Part shown: one piece after another, positions 8,750-17,527 of the stretch
How the letters are laid out: each line of letters begins with the position of its first letter
How positions within the stretch are numbered: position 1 is the stretch's first letter
Assembly: GCF_004153545.1 (NCBI RefSeq)
Contig: NZ_SDVA01000003.1
Span: 124,001-188,000, forward strand
Direction: 5' to 3'
DNA length: 64,000 bases
DNA from: Serinicoccus sediminis
Lineage (GTDB): Bacteria; Actinomycetota; Actinomycetes; Actinomycetales; Dermatophilaceae
Translations under genes and position numbers: made by a program
Notes under the pieces: generated by a model
What the model was told of the DNA's origin: nothing
Database searches by the model: none
What the model saw: only the letters and a program-made list of their open reading frames with translations

Positions 8750-8758
8750 CCGACGCCT

Positions 8759-8786
8759 TGTCGAAAGTGTCGAAAAACGATAGATT
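8759..8786 (+). promoter_or_regulatory. Candidate promoter and direct repeat before the DUF2975 gene
   Basis: TTGTCG (8759-8764) and TAGATT (8781-8786) are spaced like -35 and -10 boxes. The word GTCGAAA occurs twice in tandem (from 8761 and 8770), the second running into a short A-tract. This is the most AT-rich stretch for several kilobases and may include the operator of the small HTH regulator encoded two genes downstream. Confidence 0.4.
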
Positions 8787-8816
8787 GCTCTCGTTGCTCG
8801 ACACTGAGGAGGCGTC

Positions 8817-9323
8817 ATGGACCGCTGGGTCGTCCGCGTGCTGCAGGGGGTGATCGCTGTTGCGCTGCTGGGGTCGCTCGTCGTGCAGCTGGTCATCGTG
8901 CCGCTGCTCTGGCTGGACATGGAGGGCGCGCCCACCGGGGTGCGCACGAGCCTGGCGGTGATCGGCGTGCTGGGCGTGCTCACGCTGCAGGTCGTCGGGG
9001 TCTGCGTGTGGCGCCTGCTGACCATGGTGTCGCGGGACACCGTCTTCAGCCCGGCGGCCTTCCGCTGGGTCGACACGGCCATCGGCGCCATCGGCGCGGG
9101 CGCGCTGCTCCTCGTGGCGGTGGCCGTGGTCGCCCGGTCCGCCAACCACGCCGTCGAGGGCGACGCGGTCGCGCCGGGCCTGGTGGGGCTGATCTGCGGC
9201 GTGGCCCTCGTCGTCGGCGGCGTCGCCCTGCTGGTCTATGTCATGCGCACCCTGCTGGCCCAGGCGATCTCGCTCGGCCACGAGGCCCGGTCGCTGCGCT
9301 CCGAGCTCGACGAGGTCATCTGA
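8817..9323 (+). CDS. DUF2975 family membrane protein
   Basis: 168 residues with four hydrophobic segments: VIAVALLGSLVVQLVIVPLL, VIGVLGVLTLQVVGVCVW, IGAGALLLVAVAVVARS and LICGVALVVGGVALLVYVM, followed by a polar tail LRSELDEVI. This topology and the coupled small XRE gene fit DUF2975 proteins, whose function is unknown. ATG 8817 follows GAGGAGG (8807-8813) closely. Confidence 0.75.
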   Translation: MDRWVVRVLQGVIAVALLGSLVVQLVIVPLLWLDMEGAPTGVRTSLAVIGVLGVLTLQVVGVCVWRLLTMVSRDTVFSPAAFRWVDTAIGAIGAGALLLVAVAVVARSANHAVEGDAVAPGLVGLICGVALVVGGVALLVYVMRTLLAQAISLGHEARSLRSELDEVI

Positions 9324-9601
9324 TGCCCATCGTCGTGGACATCGACGTCATGCTCGCGCGCCGCAAGATGGCCGTCGGGGTGCTCGCGGAGCGGGTCGGC
9401 ATCACCCCGGCCAACCTCGCGGTGCTCAAGAACGGTCGGGCCAAGGCGGTCCGGTTCACCACCCTCGAGGCCCTGTGCCAGGTCCTGGAGTGCCAGCCCG
9501 GCGACCTGCTGCGCTGGGAGGCCGACGGCCGCGACGACGTCGGGAGCGCCGCCGGCGTCGAGGGCACCGTGCCAGCGCCCGCCGACCGCGGGGACGGGTG
9601 A
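9323..9601 (+). CDS. YozG-type HTH transcriptional regulator
   Basis: 92 residues; the first 65 form a compact Cro/C1 helix-turn-helix of the YozG type: DVMLARRKMAVGVLAERVGI, LAVLKNGRAKAVRFTTLEALC and LECQPGDLLRWE. The last 25 residues are a disordered tail. The start overlaps the stop of the DUF2975 gene (TGATG), so the two are translated together; this pairing is typical of the family and suggests the regulator controls the membrane protein. Confidence 0.85.
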   Translation: MPIVVDIDVMLARRKMAVGVLAERVGITPANLAVLKNGRAKAVRFTTLEALCQVLECQPGDLLRWEADGRDDVGSAAGVEGTVPAPADRGDG

Positions 9602-9604
9602 CGG

Positions 9605-10756
9605 GTGGGCCCGCAGAGGGACGTGGCGGTCGACGTGCTCGTGGTGGGGGCCGGGCTGGCGGGGTTGCAGGTCGCCACCGGTCTCGCGCGGCGCGGACAC
9701 GAGGTCCTGCTCGTCGAGGCCCGGTCGAGCCTCACGACCAGCGTCCGCACGACCGGCATCTTCGTGCACCGCACCCTGCAGGACTACACCTTCCCGGACC
9801 ACACGCTCGGCCCGCCGATCCGGCGGATGGTGCTCTACCCACCGAGCAGGCGGCGGCCGGTCGAGCTGGTGAGCGGGCGGGACGAGTTCCGGGTGGGGCG
9901 CATGGCCGCGCTCTACGAGGCCGCGGGGGAGCGGGCCGTCCGCGCCGGGGTCGGGCTGCGCCTGGGCACCCGGTATGCCGGTCGCGACGCCGGGGCCTCT
10001 CACCTCGAGGGCCCCGGTGGTGACCTGCGGGTGCGGGCCAGGTTCGTGGTGGGCGCCGACGGGGCGCGGTCGCGGGTGGCCGACGACCTCGGGCTGAGCC
10101 GCAACCGGCAGCTGCTGGTCGGCGCGGAGGAGGTCTACCCGGCGGTGCCCCGCCCCGGGTCGCCGCCGACCTTCCACTGCGTCCTCGACCCTCGACTGGC
10201 TCCCGGATACCTCGCGTGGGTCGTCGACGACGGGGAGCACGTGCACGTCGGGACGGCCGGTTACCCCGCGCGCTTCGACGGTGGCCTGCGGCAGGCGCTG
10301 GCGCACCTGCGGGACGACCCTCCCGGGCTGGACGGGCTGCCCGCCGCCCCCGCCGAGCGACGGGCCGGCCCCATCCCCGTCGGCGGCCTGCTCGCCCGCA
10401 TCAGCGGTCCCGACGGGCTGCTCGTCGGTGATGCGGCCGGGGCCGTCTCCCCGCTCACCGCCGGGGGCCTCGACCCCTGCCTGCGGCTGTCGGACCACGC
10501 CGTCGACACCCTCGACGAGGCTCTGGGTGGAGCAGGGCCAGGTGCGCTGCGGGCCTACGACGGGCAGGTCCTGCGTCGGCGCCTCACGGGCCGGCTGGCC
10601 CTGCGCACCGCGCTCGCCCACCTGCGTCCGCCCTGGGTCCACGAGGCCGGGTTCGGGCTCCTGCGGACGACGTGGGGAGCGGCGGCCGCCCGACGGGTGC
10701 TCTTCCACGACCAGTCCTTCCCGCTCGCCTCGCGAGAGGTGGGACGGGCGGTCTGA
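9605..10756 (+). CDS. FAD-dependent oxidoreductase, geranylgeranyl-reductase-like
   Basis: 383 residues of the UbiH/geranylgeranyl reductase-like flavoprotein group. VDVLVVGAGLAGLQVATGLA is the N-terminal ADP-binding fold, VVGADGARSRVADDLGL is the DG motif, and GLLVGDAAGAVSPLTAGGL is the C-terminal GD motif that binds the FAD ribityl chain. Substrate is not evident; relatives reduce isoprenoid chains or hydroxylate aromatic rings. GTG 9605 begins 3 nt after the preceding stop, so it may be in the same transcript as the DUF2975/HTH pair. Confidence 0.8.
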   Translation: MGPQRDVAVDVLVVGAGLAGLQVATGLARRGHEVLLVEARSSLTTSVRTTGIFVHRTLQDYTFPDHTLGPPIRRMVLYPPSRRRPVELVSGRDEFRVGRMAALYEAAGERAVRAGVGLRLGTRYAGRDAGASHLEGPGGDLRVRARFVVGADGARSRVADDLGLSRNRQLLVGAEEVYPAVPRPGSPPTFHCVLDPRLAPGYLAWVVDDGEHVHVGTAGYPARFDGGLRQALAHLRDDPPGLDGLPAAPAERRAGPIPVGGLLARISGPDGLLVGDAAGAVSPLTAGGLDPCLRLSDHAVDTLDEALGGAGPGALRAYDGQVLRRRLTGRLALRTALAHLRPPWVHEAGFGLLRTTWGAAAARRVLFHDQSFPLASREVGRAV

Positions 10757-10909
10757 GCGCCCGGTCGCCTGCGCATGGACGGGCGGCGTCGGCGTCGGCG
10801 AGCACCCGGCGACCCGCCGAGGGTGCTGCCTCTCCCGTATCCTGGGGGTTCTGCCCGACCTGCTGCATACCCAGAGAAACGGACTCATGGACCCTGGCTG
10901 TCCCGACGG

Positions 10910-10943
10910 CTCACCCGCACGCCCTACCGGGCGGAGGGGTGAG
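10910..10943 (+). promoter_or_regulatory. Start-proximal hairpin in the leader of the CNNM/CorC operon
   Basis: CTCACCC (10910-10916) pairs with GGGTGAG (10937-10943), and inside it GCCC (10921-10924) pairs with GGGC (10929-10932). The structure ends 2 nt before the GTG start and buries the ribosome-binding site GGAGGGG. The leader runs about 75-80 nt from a probable -10 near 10850 (TATCCT), so a regulated translation start is plausible. Confidence 0.4.
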
Positions 10944-10945
10944 TC

Positions 10946-12382
10946 GTGACCACCGCCATCATCCTGCTCCTCGTCGGCGTGCTGGCCATCGCGCTCATCA
11001 TCGCCGCCAACGGCTACTTCGTGGCCCAGGAGTTCGCCTACATGTCGGTCGACCGGCTGCGGCTCGCGGCCGAGGCCGACGCCGGTGACGAGGCGGCCGC
11101 CCGGGCGCTCAAGGTCACCCGGCGCACGTCCTTCATGCTCTCCGGCGCCCAGCTCGGGATCACCGTCACCGGCCTGCTCGTGGGGTATGTCGCCGAACCG
11201 CTGGTCGGTCGGGGCCTGGCGGTCCTGCTCGGCGGCACCGGGGTGCCCGAGGCCCTGAGCCTCACCGTGGGCACGGTCTCCGCGCTGGCCGTCGCCACCG
11301 TCGTGCAGATGGTCTTCGGCGAGCTCTACCCCAAGAACCTCGCCATCGCGAACGCCGGCCCGCTGGCCCGGACCCTGGCCCGGTCCACGCTCGTCTACCT
11401 CGCGGTCTTCGGCTGGCTCATCAAGGTCTTCGACTGGTCCGCGAACGCCCTGCTGCGGCTGGTGCGGATCGAGCCGATCCACGACCTCGACACCACGGCG
11501 ACCGCCGAGGACCTCGAGCGGATCGTGGCCGACTCGCGGGACAGCGGCGACCTGCCGGCCGAGCTGTCCGTGCTGCTCGACCGCATCCTCGACTTCCCGG
11601 ACCAGGACGTCGAGCACGCCCTGGTGCCCCGGTCCCGCGTCGACGTCATCGACCCGCAGACGCGCCTCGACGAGCTGCGCCACCTCATGGCGGAGGGTCA
11701 CACCCGCTACCCCGTGGTCGACGAGGACGGCCAGCCCGTCGGTGTCGTCAACCTCGTCGACGTCCTGCGCAGCCCCGACGCCGGGGTGGCCAGCGAGATC
11801 ATGCGGGAGCCGGTCATCGTGCCCACCCTCATGCCCCTGCCCGACGCCGTGGCCGAGCTGACCAGCTCGGGGCAGCAGCTGGCCTGCGTGGTCGACGAGT
11901 ACGGCGGCTTCGCCGGGGTGCTGACCATGGAGGACCTGGCGGAGGAGCTGCTCGGCGAGATCACCGACGAGCACGACGACGAGGTGCCCGAGGGCATCGT
12001 CGGCGAGGAGGAGCGGGTGTGGCGCCTGGACGGCGACGTCCACGTCGACGAGCTGCAGCGGGCCCTCGGGCACGACCTGCCCGAGGGTGACTACGAGACC
12101 GTCTCCGGCCTGGTCATCTCCGAGCTCGGGGCGCTCCCGGACGTCGGCGAGTCGGTGGCCGTGGACCTCGCCGAGAACCCGAGCGAGCTCGTGCTCGAGG
12201 ACCGGGTCACGCGGTCGGTCGAGATCGAGGTGCTCGAGATCGAGCGGCACGTGCCCAGCCTGCTGCGGGTGCGGCTGCTCGAGCGCTCGCTGGACGAGGT
12301 CGACGAGGACCACCCGTCCGAGGACGAACCGGACGGTGAGGCCGCCGACCGGGACGCCGCGACCGGGGAGGAGCAGCGATGA
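10946..12382 (+). CDS. CNNM/CorC (hemolysin C-like) membrane protein with CBS pair, first of two
   Basis: 478 residues. The N-terminal DUF21/CNNM transmembrane domain (about residues 1-190) contains ANGYFVAQEFAYMSVDRLRL and SGAQLGITVTGLLVGYVAEPL. A CBS pair follows (HALVPRSRVDVID ... HTRYPVVDEDGQPVG ... EIMREPVIVP ... VVDEYGGFAGVLTMEDLAEELLGEI), then a CorC_HlyC domain (VWRLDGDVHVDELQRALG ... TVSGLV). Family members transport or control Mg2+ (and Co2+) in the inner membrane. The C-terminus is acidic. It overlaps the next, related gene by 4 nt; such tandem pairs are common in actinobacteria. Confidence 0.88.
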   Translation: MTTAIILLLVGVLAIALIIAANGYFVAQEFAYMSVDRLRLAAEADAGDEAAARALKVTRRTSFMLSGAQLGITVTGLLVGYVAEPLVGRGLAVLLGGTGVPEALSLTVGTVSALAVATVVQMVFGELYPKNLAIANAGPLARTLARSTLVYLAVFGWLIKVFDWSANALLRLVRIEPIHDLDTTATAEDLERIVADSRDSGDLPAELSVLLDRILDFPDQDVEHALVPRSRVDVIDPQTRLDELRHLMAEGHTRYPVVDEDGQPVGVVNLVDVLRSPDAGVASEIMREPVIVPTLMPLPDAVAELTSSGQQLACVVDEYGGFAGVLTMEDLAEELLGEITDEHDDEVPEGIVGEEERVWRLDGDVHVDELQRALGHDLPEGDYETVSGLVISELGALPDVGESVAVDLAENPSELVLEDRVTRSVEIEVLEIERHVPSLLRVRLLERSLDEVDEDHPSEDEPDGEAADRDAATGEEQR

Positions 12383-13395
12383 GCGCCCTCACCGTCCTCG
12401 TGGTCACCGCGGGCCTCATCGTGCTGAGCGCGCTGTTCGTCATCGTGGAGTTCTCGCTCCTCGGTGCCCGTCGCAGCCGGCTGGAGGGCGACGCGGAGCA
12501 CTCGCCGTCGGCGCGGGCCGCCCTGCGCAGCATGAACGAGCTGACCGTCATGCTCGCCGGGGCCCAGCTCGGCATCACCGCGTGCACCTTCGCGCTGGGC
12601 GCGGTCACCAAGCCGGCGGTGGACTACCGTCTCGGCCCGGTCCTGTCCGACCTGGGGCTGCCCGGCTGGCTCGCCGGGGGGACGTCGTTCGCGCTGTCCC
12701 TCCTGCTCGTCACCTTCCTGCACCTCGTCGTCGGCGAGATGGCGCCCAAGTCGTGGGCGATCGCCCATCCGGAGCGCGCCGCCAAGCTGGTGTCGGTGCC
12801 GATGCGCGTCTTCATCACCGTGGTGCGGCCGCTGCTGATGTGGGTGAACGCCCTCGCCAACCGGCTCGTCAGCGCCAGCGGGGTCACCCCGGTCGACCGC
12901 GCTGCGGTCGGTGGTCAGGACGCGCACACCATCCGGGTGCTCGTCGAGCAGTCCGCGGCCGAGGGCGCCCTGGAGAGCAGCTACCAGGAGCAGATCACCG
13001 ACGCCCTCGAGCTCGAGGACCTCACGCTCGGCGAGCTGGCCCCCGAGCACCTCGACCTGGCGGCGGTCGGGTCCGACGCCACGGTCGCGCAGGTCCAGGC
13101 CATCGCGGCCCGCACCGGGCACAAGCGGATCCTCATGCTCGACGACGACACCACCGACCCCCGGGTCGTGCACGTGCGCGACACCCTGCTGCACCCGGGG
13201 GAGCGGGCCGCCGAGCCGGTGGCCCGGCCGGCCCTGGTGCTGCCCGCCGCCACCCCGGTCTACGAGGCGCTGACCACGATGCGCGGCTCCGGCGAGCAGC
13301 TCGTCGTGCTCCGCCGGGGCGAGCGGTTGGTCGGGCTGGTGAGCATCGCGGACATCATGCACCGGGTGCTGCCGCGGGAGCGTCAGCAGCAGTGA
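12379..13395 (+). CDS. CNNM/CorC-type membrane protein, second of two
   Basis: 338 residues. It has the DUF21/CNNM membrane domain (IVLSALFVIVEFSLLGARRSRL, LAGAQLGITACTFALGAVTKP, VGEMAPKSWAIAHPERAAKL) and a CBS pair with degenerate first motif, but lacks the C-terminal CorC_HlyC domain of its upstream partner. ATGA overlap with the first gene and GTGA overlap with the following MBL gene make a three-gene translationally coupled unit. The pair probably forms a heteromer; this is inference from adjacency. Confidence 0.86.
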   Translation: MSALTVLVVTAGLIVLSALFVIVEFSLLGARRSRLEGDAEHSPSARAALRSMNELTVMLAGAQLGITACTFALGAVTKPAVDYRLGPVLSDLGLPGWLAGGTSFALSLLLVTFLHLVVGEMAPKSWAIAHPERAAKLVSVPMRVFITVVRPLLMWVNALANRLVSASGVTPVDRAAVGGQDAHTIRVLVEQSAAEGALESSYQEQITDALELEDLTLGELAPEHLDLAAVGSDATVAQVQAIAARTGHKRILMLDDDTTDPRVVHVRDTLLHPGERAAEPVARPALVLPAATPVYEALTTMRGSGEQLVVLRRGERLVGLVSIADIMHRVLPRERQQQ

Positions 13396-14162
13396 GGCTC
13401 ACCGTCGTCGGCTGCTCCGGGTCGGTGCCCGGGCCCGACGCGGCCGCGAGCTGCTACCTCGTCACCGCGCACGACGGGGACCGGACCTGGCGGGTGCTCC
13501 TCGACCTCGGCCCCGGCGCCCTCGGGCCGCTGCAACGGCATACCGACCCGCTCGACCTCGATGCGGTCCTGCTGACGCACCTGCACCCCGACCACTGCCT
13601 GGACCTCACCGGCCTGGCGGTCCTGCGGCGGCACGGGCCGACCCCCGCGCGGACCGACCTGCCGGTGTGGGGGCCGTCCGGGGTGGCCGAGCGGATGGCC
13701 CGGGCCTACGGCGTGCGGCGGGCCGAGCCGCCGCCCGGGATGGCCTTCGGGGAGCTCGTGGACCGCTCGCCGCTGCGCATCGGCCCGTTCACGGTGACGC
13801 CGTATGCCGTCGCCCACCCCGTCCCGGCATTCGGGCTGCGCGTGGCGTGCGGTGGGTCGGTGCTGGCCTACACCGGCGACACCGACACCTGCCCGGCGCT
13901 GGGCCCCCTGCTCGGCGGGGCCGGGCTGGCGCTGGTCGAGGCGGGCTTCACCGCGCAGGAGCAGGGACGCGGCATCCACCTCACGCCCGCGCGGGCCGCC
14001 GACGCGGTCGCGGACGCCGGGGGCGTGGGGCGGCTGCTGCTGACCCACCTGCCGCCGTGGGCGGACGCGGAGCAGGCCGCGCGCGAGGCGGGGGAGCGGT
14101 GGCCGGGCCGGGTGGACCTGGCCCGTCCCGGTCAGCGGTGGGAGGTCGGCGCAGGCGGCTGA
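13392..14162 (+). CDS. MBL-fold metal-dependent hydrolase
   Basis: 256 residues of the RNase Z-like metallo-beta-lactamase fold. LTVVGCSGSVPGPDAAASCYL opens the fold, THLHPDHCLDL is the HxHxDH zinc motif, and VLAYTGDTDTC carries the bridging aspartate; LTHLPPW has the last histidine. Related genes near murI and rph in actinobacteria are unassigned phosphodiesterase-like enzymes. GTG 13392 overlaps the preceding stop (GTGA). An imperfect GCGGGCGGC repeat lies just downstream in the 140-bp gap before the next gene. Confidence 0.85.
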   Translation: MRLTVVGCSGSVPGPDAAASCYLVTAHDGDRTWRVLLDLGPGALGPLQRHTDPLDLDAVLLTHLHPDHCLDLTGLAVLRRHGPTPARTDLPVWGPSGVAERMARAYGVRRAEPPPGMAFGELVDRSPLRIGPFTVTPYAVAHPVPAFGLRVACGGSVLAYTGDTDTCPALGPLLGGAGLALVEAGFTAQEQGRGIHLTPARAADAVADAGGVGRLLLTHLPPWADAEQAAREAGERWPGRVDLARPGQRWEVGAGG

Positions 14163-14305
14163 GGGGGCGGTGCGGGCGGCCGAGGGGCCGACGCGGGCGG
14201 CTGGGCGTGCCGGCGCGACCGGGCGGGCCGCGGTTACGAGAGTGTGACGATCTCCGAGGTGGGCAGGCGTCTGCGCGGGTCGGCGCGCATCATGGAGACA
14301 TGGTC

Positions 14306-15928
14306 ATGACACGCGACGCCGACACCCGGACCGGCGACCGGAGGCGGCCGGTCCGCCGGGCTCCCCTGGCCGCGCTCGCCGGGGTGGCGGCGGGAGCGGC
14401 CACGCTCGGCACGGCCGAGCTGCTCGCCGCGGTCTGGACCCGCTGGCTCGGCTCGGCCGGCACGTCCTCACCCCTGCTGGCGGTGGGCGGTGCCTTCGTC
14501 GACCGCACCCCGCCCTGGCTCAAGGACTGGGCGGTCGCGACCTTCGGCACCGCCGACAAGCTGGCCCTGGGGGTCGGTATGGCGCTGACCCTCACCGTGG
14601 CCTGCGCCGCCCTCGGGGTGCTGGCCTGGCGCCGCCCGACTCTCGGGGTCGGGGCGTTCGTGGCCGTCGGCGTCGTCGGGACGCTGGCGGTGCTCAGCCG
14701 GCCCGCGACCGGCGTGGTCGACCTCGTGCCCACCGCGATCGGCGTCGTGGTCGGCGTCCAGGTGCTGCGGTGGCTCACCGGCCTGGTGGCCGCTGTGCGG
14801 GCCGACGACACCGGGCGACCCGCGCACCCCTCTGCCCGGGCGTCGACCGGAGCGTCGCGGCGGCAGGTCCTGCTCACCGCCGGGGGAGTCACCGGTGTCG
14901 GCGCGCTGGGGGTCCTCGCGGGGCAGCTGCTCGGCACGGTCGGGCGGGCCGCCTCCCGGACGGCCCAGGCCCTCGGGCTACCCACCCCGACGAGCACGGT
15001 GCGCGTCCCGGAGGACGCGTCCAGCGGCATACCCGGTCACTCGGACTACGTCACGCCCAACGCCGACTTCTACCGCATCGACACCGCCCTGCGGGTCCCG
15101 CGGATCGACGCGCAGGGGTGGTCGCTGCGGGTGACCGGCATGGTCGACGAGGAGATCGAGATCACCTACGAGGACCTGCTCGCCGAGGAGCACGTCGAGG
15201 CGCTGGTGACCCTGACCTGCGTGTCCAACCAGGTCGGCGGCGACCTGGTGGGCAACTCGGTGTGGCAGGGGTGGCCGGTCCGCGAGCTGCTCGCCCGGGC
15301 CGGCGTCCAGCCTGACGCCGACATGGTGCTGTCGCGCAGCGTCGACGGCTGGACGGCCGGCACGCCGATCGAGGCGCTTACCGACGAGCGCGACTCGCTG
15401 CTCGCCGTCGCCATGAACGGCGAGCCGCTGCCGGCCGAGCACGGCTACCCCGTGCGGCTGGTCGTGCCCGGTCTGTACGGCTACGTCTCGGCCACCAAGT
15501 GGGTCACCGAGCTCAAGGTGACGCGGTTCGACGCGGACGAGGGCTACTGGACACCGCGCGGGTGGTCCGAGCGCGGCCCGATCAAGACGGCCTCGCGCAT
15601 CGACGTGCCGCGGTCGAACGGCGACCTGGCCCCGGACGAGGACGGTGCGGTCACGCTCGCCGGCGTCGCCTGGGCACAGCACCGCGGCATCGAGCGGGTC
15701 GAGGTGCAGATCGACGACGGGGAGTGGCGCGAGGCGACCCTGCTCGCCGAGCCCAGCGTCGACTCCTGGCGGCTGTGGACCTACGCCTGGCCGGACGCCG
15801 CCGGCGGCAACCACCAGGCGCGCGTGCGGGCGACCGACGCCACGGGCGAGACGCAGACCGAGCAGACCGCCGCCCCCGCCCCCAACGGCGCCAGCGGCTG
15901 GCACACGGTCGACTTCTCCGTCGCCTGA
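14306..15928 (+). CDS. Membrane-anchored sulfite-oxidase-family molybdopterin oxidoreductase
   Basis: 540 residues. The first ~190 residues hold several membrane segments (LAALAGVAAGAATLGTAELLAA, LALGVGMALTLTVACAALGVL, LGVGAFVAVGVVGTLAVLS, a fourth near 150, then VTGVGALGVLAGQLLGTVG). The rest is a sulfite-oxidase-type Moco domain with the molybdenum-ligating Cys305 in TLTCVSNQVGGD, followed by a Mo-co dimerisation domain (GVAWAQHRGIERVEVQIDDG). No heme domain is present. It would act on the outer face of the membrane; substrate unknown. ATG 14306 is chosen because GGAG at 14294-14297 is 8 nt upstream; ATG 14300 is too close to it. Confidence 0.86.
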   Translation: MTRDADTRTGDRRRPVRRAPLAALAGVAAGAATLGTAELLAAVWTRWLGSAGTSSPLLAVGGAFVDRTPPWLKDWAVATFGTADKLALGVGMALTLTVACAALGVLAWRRPTLGVGAFVAVGVVGTLAVLSRPATGVVDLVPTAIGVVVGVQVLRWLTGLVAAVRADDTGRPAHPSARASTGASRRQVLLTAGGVTGVGALGVLAGQLLGTVGRAASRTAQALGLPTPTSTVRVPEDASSGIPGHSDYVTPNADFYRIDTALRVPRIDAQGWSLRVTGMVDEEIEITYEDLLAEEHVEALVTLTCVSNQVGGDLVGNSVWQGWPVRELLARAGVQPDADMVLSRSVDGWTAGTPIEALTDERDSLLAVAMNGEPLPAEHGYPVRLVVPGLYGYVSATKWVTELKVTRFDADEGYWTPRGWSERGPIKTASRIDVPRSNGDLAPDEDGAVTLAGVAWAQHRGIERVEVQIDDGEWREATLLAEPSVDSWRLWTYAWPDAAGGNHQARVRATDATGETQTEQTAAPAPNGASGWHTVDFSVA

Positions 15929-15940
15929 CCGCACCGGACG

Positions 15941-16006
15941 CGCCCTCAGCGCACTCCGGACGCGTGGTCAGAGCACTCCGGACGCGTGGTCAGCGCAGTC
16001 CGGACG
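15941..16006. repeat. Three tandem copies of a 22-bp repeat between convergent genes
   Basis: Units at 15941-15962, 15963-15984 and 15985-16006 share the core TCAGNGCAnTCCGGACG; the last two start CGTGGTCAG. A partial copy (CACCGGACG) precedes them. The array lies between the stop of the molybdoenzyme gene and the end of the leftward MFS gene. Each unit contains TCCGGA, a small palindrome. Confidence 0.85.
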
Positions 16007-16112
16007 TGCGTCGGGCCGACCTCGGGCGCGCCAGGCACGCAGCGGCACGTCATACCCGTCGGGTGTGCGCGGCGGACGGCCGGTCCACGCGGACCGGCCG
16101 TCCTGTCGTGTC

Positions 16113-17423
16113 CTACCGCGCGTTCGGTGCGTCCTGGGGACGCGTCCGGTGCGGCTCGACGAGACGGCCGGTGCGGGGGGTGGTGGTGGCCGTGGTGAGG
16201 GCGCGACGCACGGGGCGGGCCCCGGCCCACGCGAGGGTGGCCGCGACGAGGGTGGCGGCGACCGTGACGGCGAAGGCGGGCCGGTGGCCACCGAGGTCGG
16301 CGAGCCGGCCGGCGACGGCGGCGCCCACGGCATACCCGGTGCCGGTCATCGCCGCCAGGATGGTCATCGCGGCACCCAGCCGCCGGGCGGGGGTGCTGCG
16401 CTCGGCGAGCGTGAAGGTGGTGATCATCGACGGCGCGACGGCCACACCGAGGCAGAGCAGCGCGAGGCTGAGCGACCCCAGCGAGCCGACGAGCAGCAGC
16501 GGCAGCGAGAGCACGACCAGCGCCGTGGTGAAGACCCGCAGCCGCAGCACGTGCCTCACTCTCGCGGGCAGCGCCACGACCGCGAGACCGGCCAGCACGC
16601 TGCCGACCCCCAGCAGCCCGTGCAGCAGGCCGGTGAGCCCGGGCTGGCCCGCCTGGGTGGCGAGCACCGAGGTGCCGGTCTGGATGGACCCGAAGACCAT
16701 GCCGATCCCGAGCTGGGCCCCCGCCAGCACCAGCAGGGCCGGCGTCAGCAGCCGGGCCGGGCGGACCGCCCCCGGGGGCGCGGCGCCGACCAGCGCCACC
16801 GTCGGGTGCAGGGCGAACCACGTGCCGAAGGCGCCGAGCAGCAGGCCGGCCACGACGAGCGAGGTGACCGGTGCGGCCACCGCCACGATGACGCCGACCA
16901 GGGCCGGGCCGAGCACGAAGGAGGCCTCGTCGGCCGACCCCTCGTAGGAGAACGCGGCATCCATGACGCGCGGGTCCGTGCCCGGCGTCGCGATGCTGAT
17001 CGGCCGCCAACGCACCCGGGCCATCGTCCCGACCTGGGGGAGGAACGCGCCTGTCCAGGCGGCTGTGACGAGCAGCGGCCACCACGCCTGCCCGGCCTCC
17101 AGGGCCCAGGTCTGGGCGGCCAGCACGAGCAGCCCGACGGTGCCGACGAGGCTCTGCACGAGCAGGACCGGTCGTTGGCCCACCCGGTCGGTGAGCGAGC
17201 CCGCCAGGGGCGCGCCGACGGCGTTGACGACCGCGACGGCCCCGGCGGTCGCGCCGCCGGCGGCGTACGACCCGGTCGCGCCGGAGACCGCCAGCAGCGC
17301 CGCGATCTGAGACATCGCGAGCGGCAGCCGACCCAGGAAGGCGACGACCACGTAGAGGGGCCCGGTCAGGGCGAAGAGACGACGGTAGGACTGCACGGGG
17401 GACAAGGGGTATGCCTCTCGCAT
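16113..17423 (-). CDS. MFS transporter
   Basis: 436 residues with about 12 hydrophobic segments and the loop motif GSLTDRVGQRPVLL between TM2 and TM3, repeated in weaker form as GRLADLGGHRPAF in the second half. The central loop is short. It belongs to a group of actinobacterial MFS exporters without a firm substrate. Its promoter region contains TTGACA on the minus strand (near 17482). It is convergent with the molybdoenzyme gene and alone in its transcript. Confidence 0.82.
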   Translation of the reverse strand: MREAYPLSPVQSYRRLFALTGPLYVVVAFLGRLPLAMSQIAALLAVSGATGSYAAGGATAGAVAVVNAVGAPLAGSLTDRVGQRPVLLVQSLVGTVGLLVLAAQTWALEAGQAWWPLLVTAAWTGAFLPQVGTMARVRWRPISIATPGTDPRVMDAAFSYEGSADEASFVLGPALVGVIVAVAAPVTSLVVAGLLLGAFGTWFALHPTVALVGAAPPGAVRPARLLTPALLVLAGAQLGIGMVFGSIQTGTSVLATQAGQPGLTGLLHGLLGVGSVLAGLAVVALPARVRHVLRLRVFTTALVVLSLPLLLVGSLGSLSLALLCLGVAVAPSMITTFTLAERSTPARRLGAAMTILAAMTGTGYAVGAAVAGRLADLGGHRPAFAVTVAATLVAATLAWAGARPVRRALTTATTTPRTGRLVEPHRTRPQDAPNAR

Positions 17424-17527
17424 CGGTCCGTGTGCACGGACGCGCGCGCCGTCCCAGCCACCCGGCGCGCAGAACCCTTGTCAAGCACCGTCGAGTCTAC
17501 CTCCCGGCCGCACCCCGGCCCGCCCGC

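Noticed and set aside
9236-12313. Open frame of about 1000 codons on the minus strand across the HTH, FAD oxidoreductase and CNNM/CorC genes
   Set aside because: It is antisense to genes with clear motifs, is His/Gly/Arg-rich with no homology, and follows the third-position GC pattern of the real genes. Long shadow frames are expected at this GC content.
15001-15045. Twin-arginine signal in the molybdoenzyme
   Set aside because: The SRRQ segment precedes a hydrophobic stretch, but several membrane helices come before it, so this is better described as a membrane-anchored protein; a Tat-dependent export step cannot be decided from the sequence.
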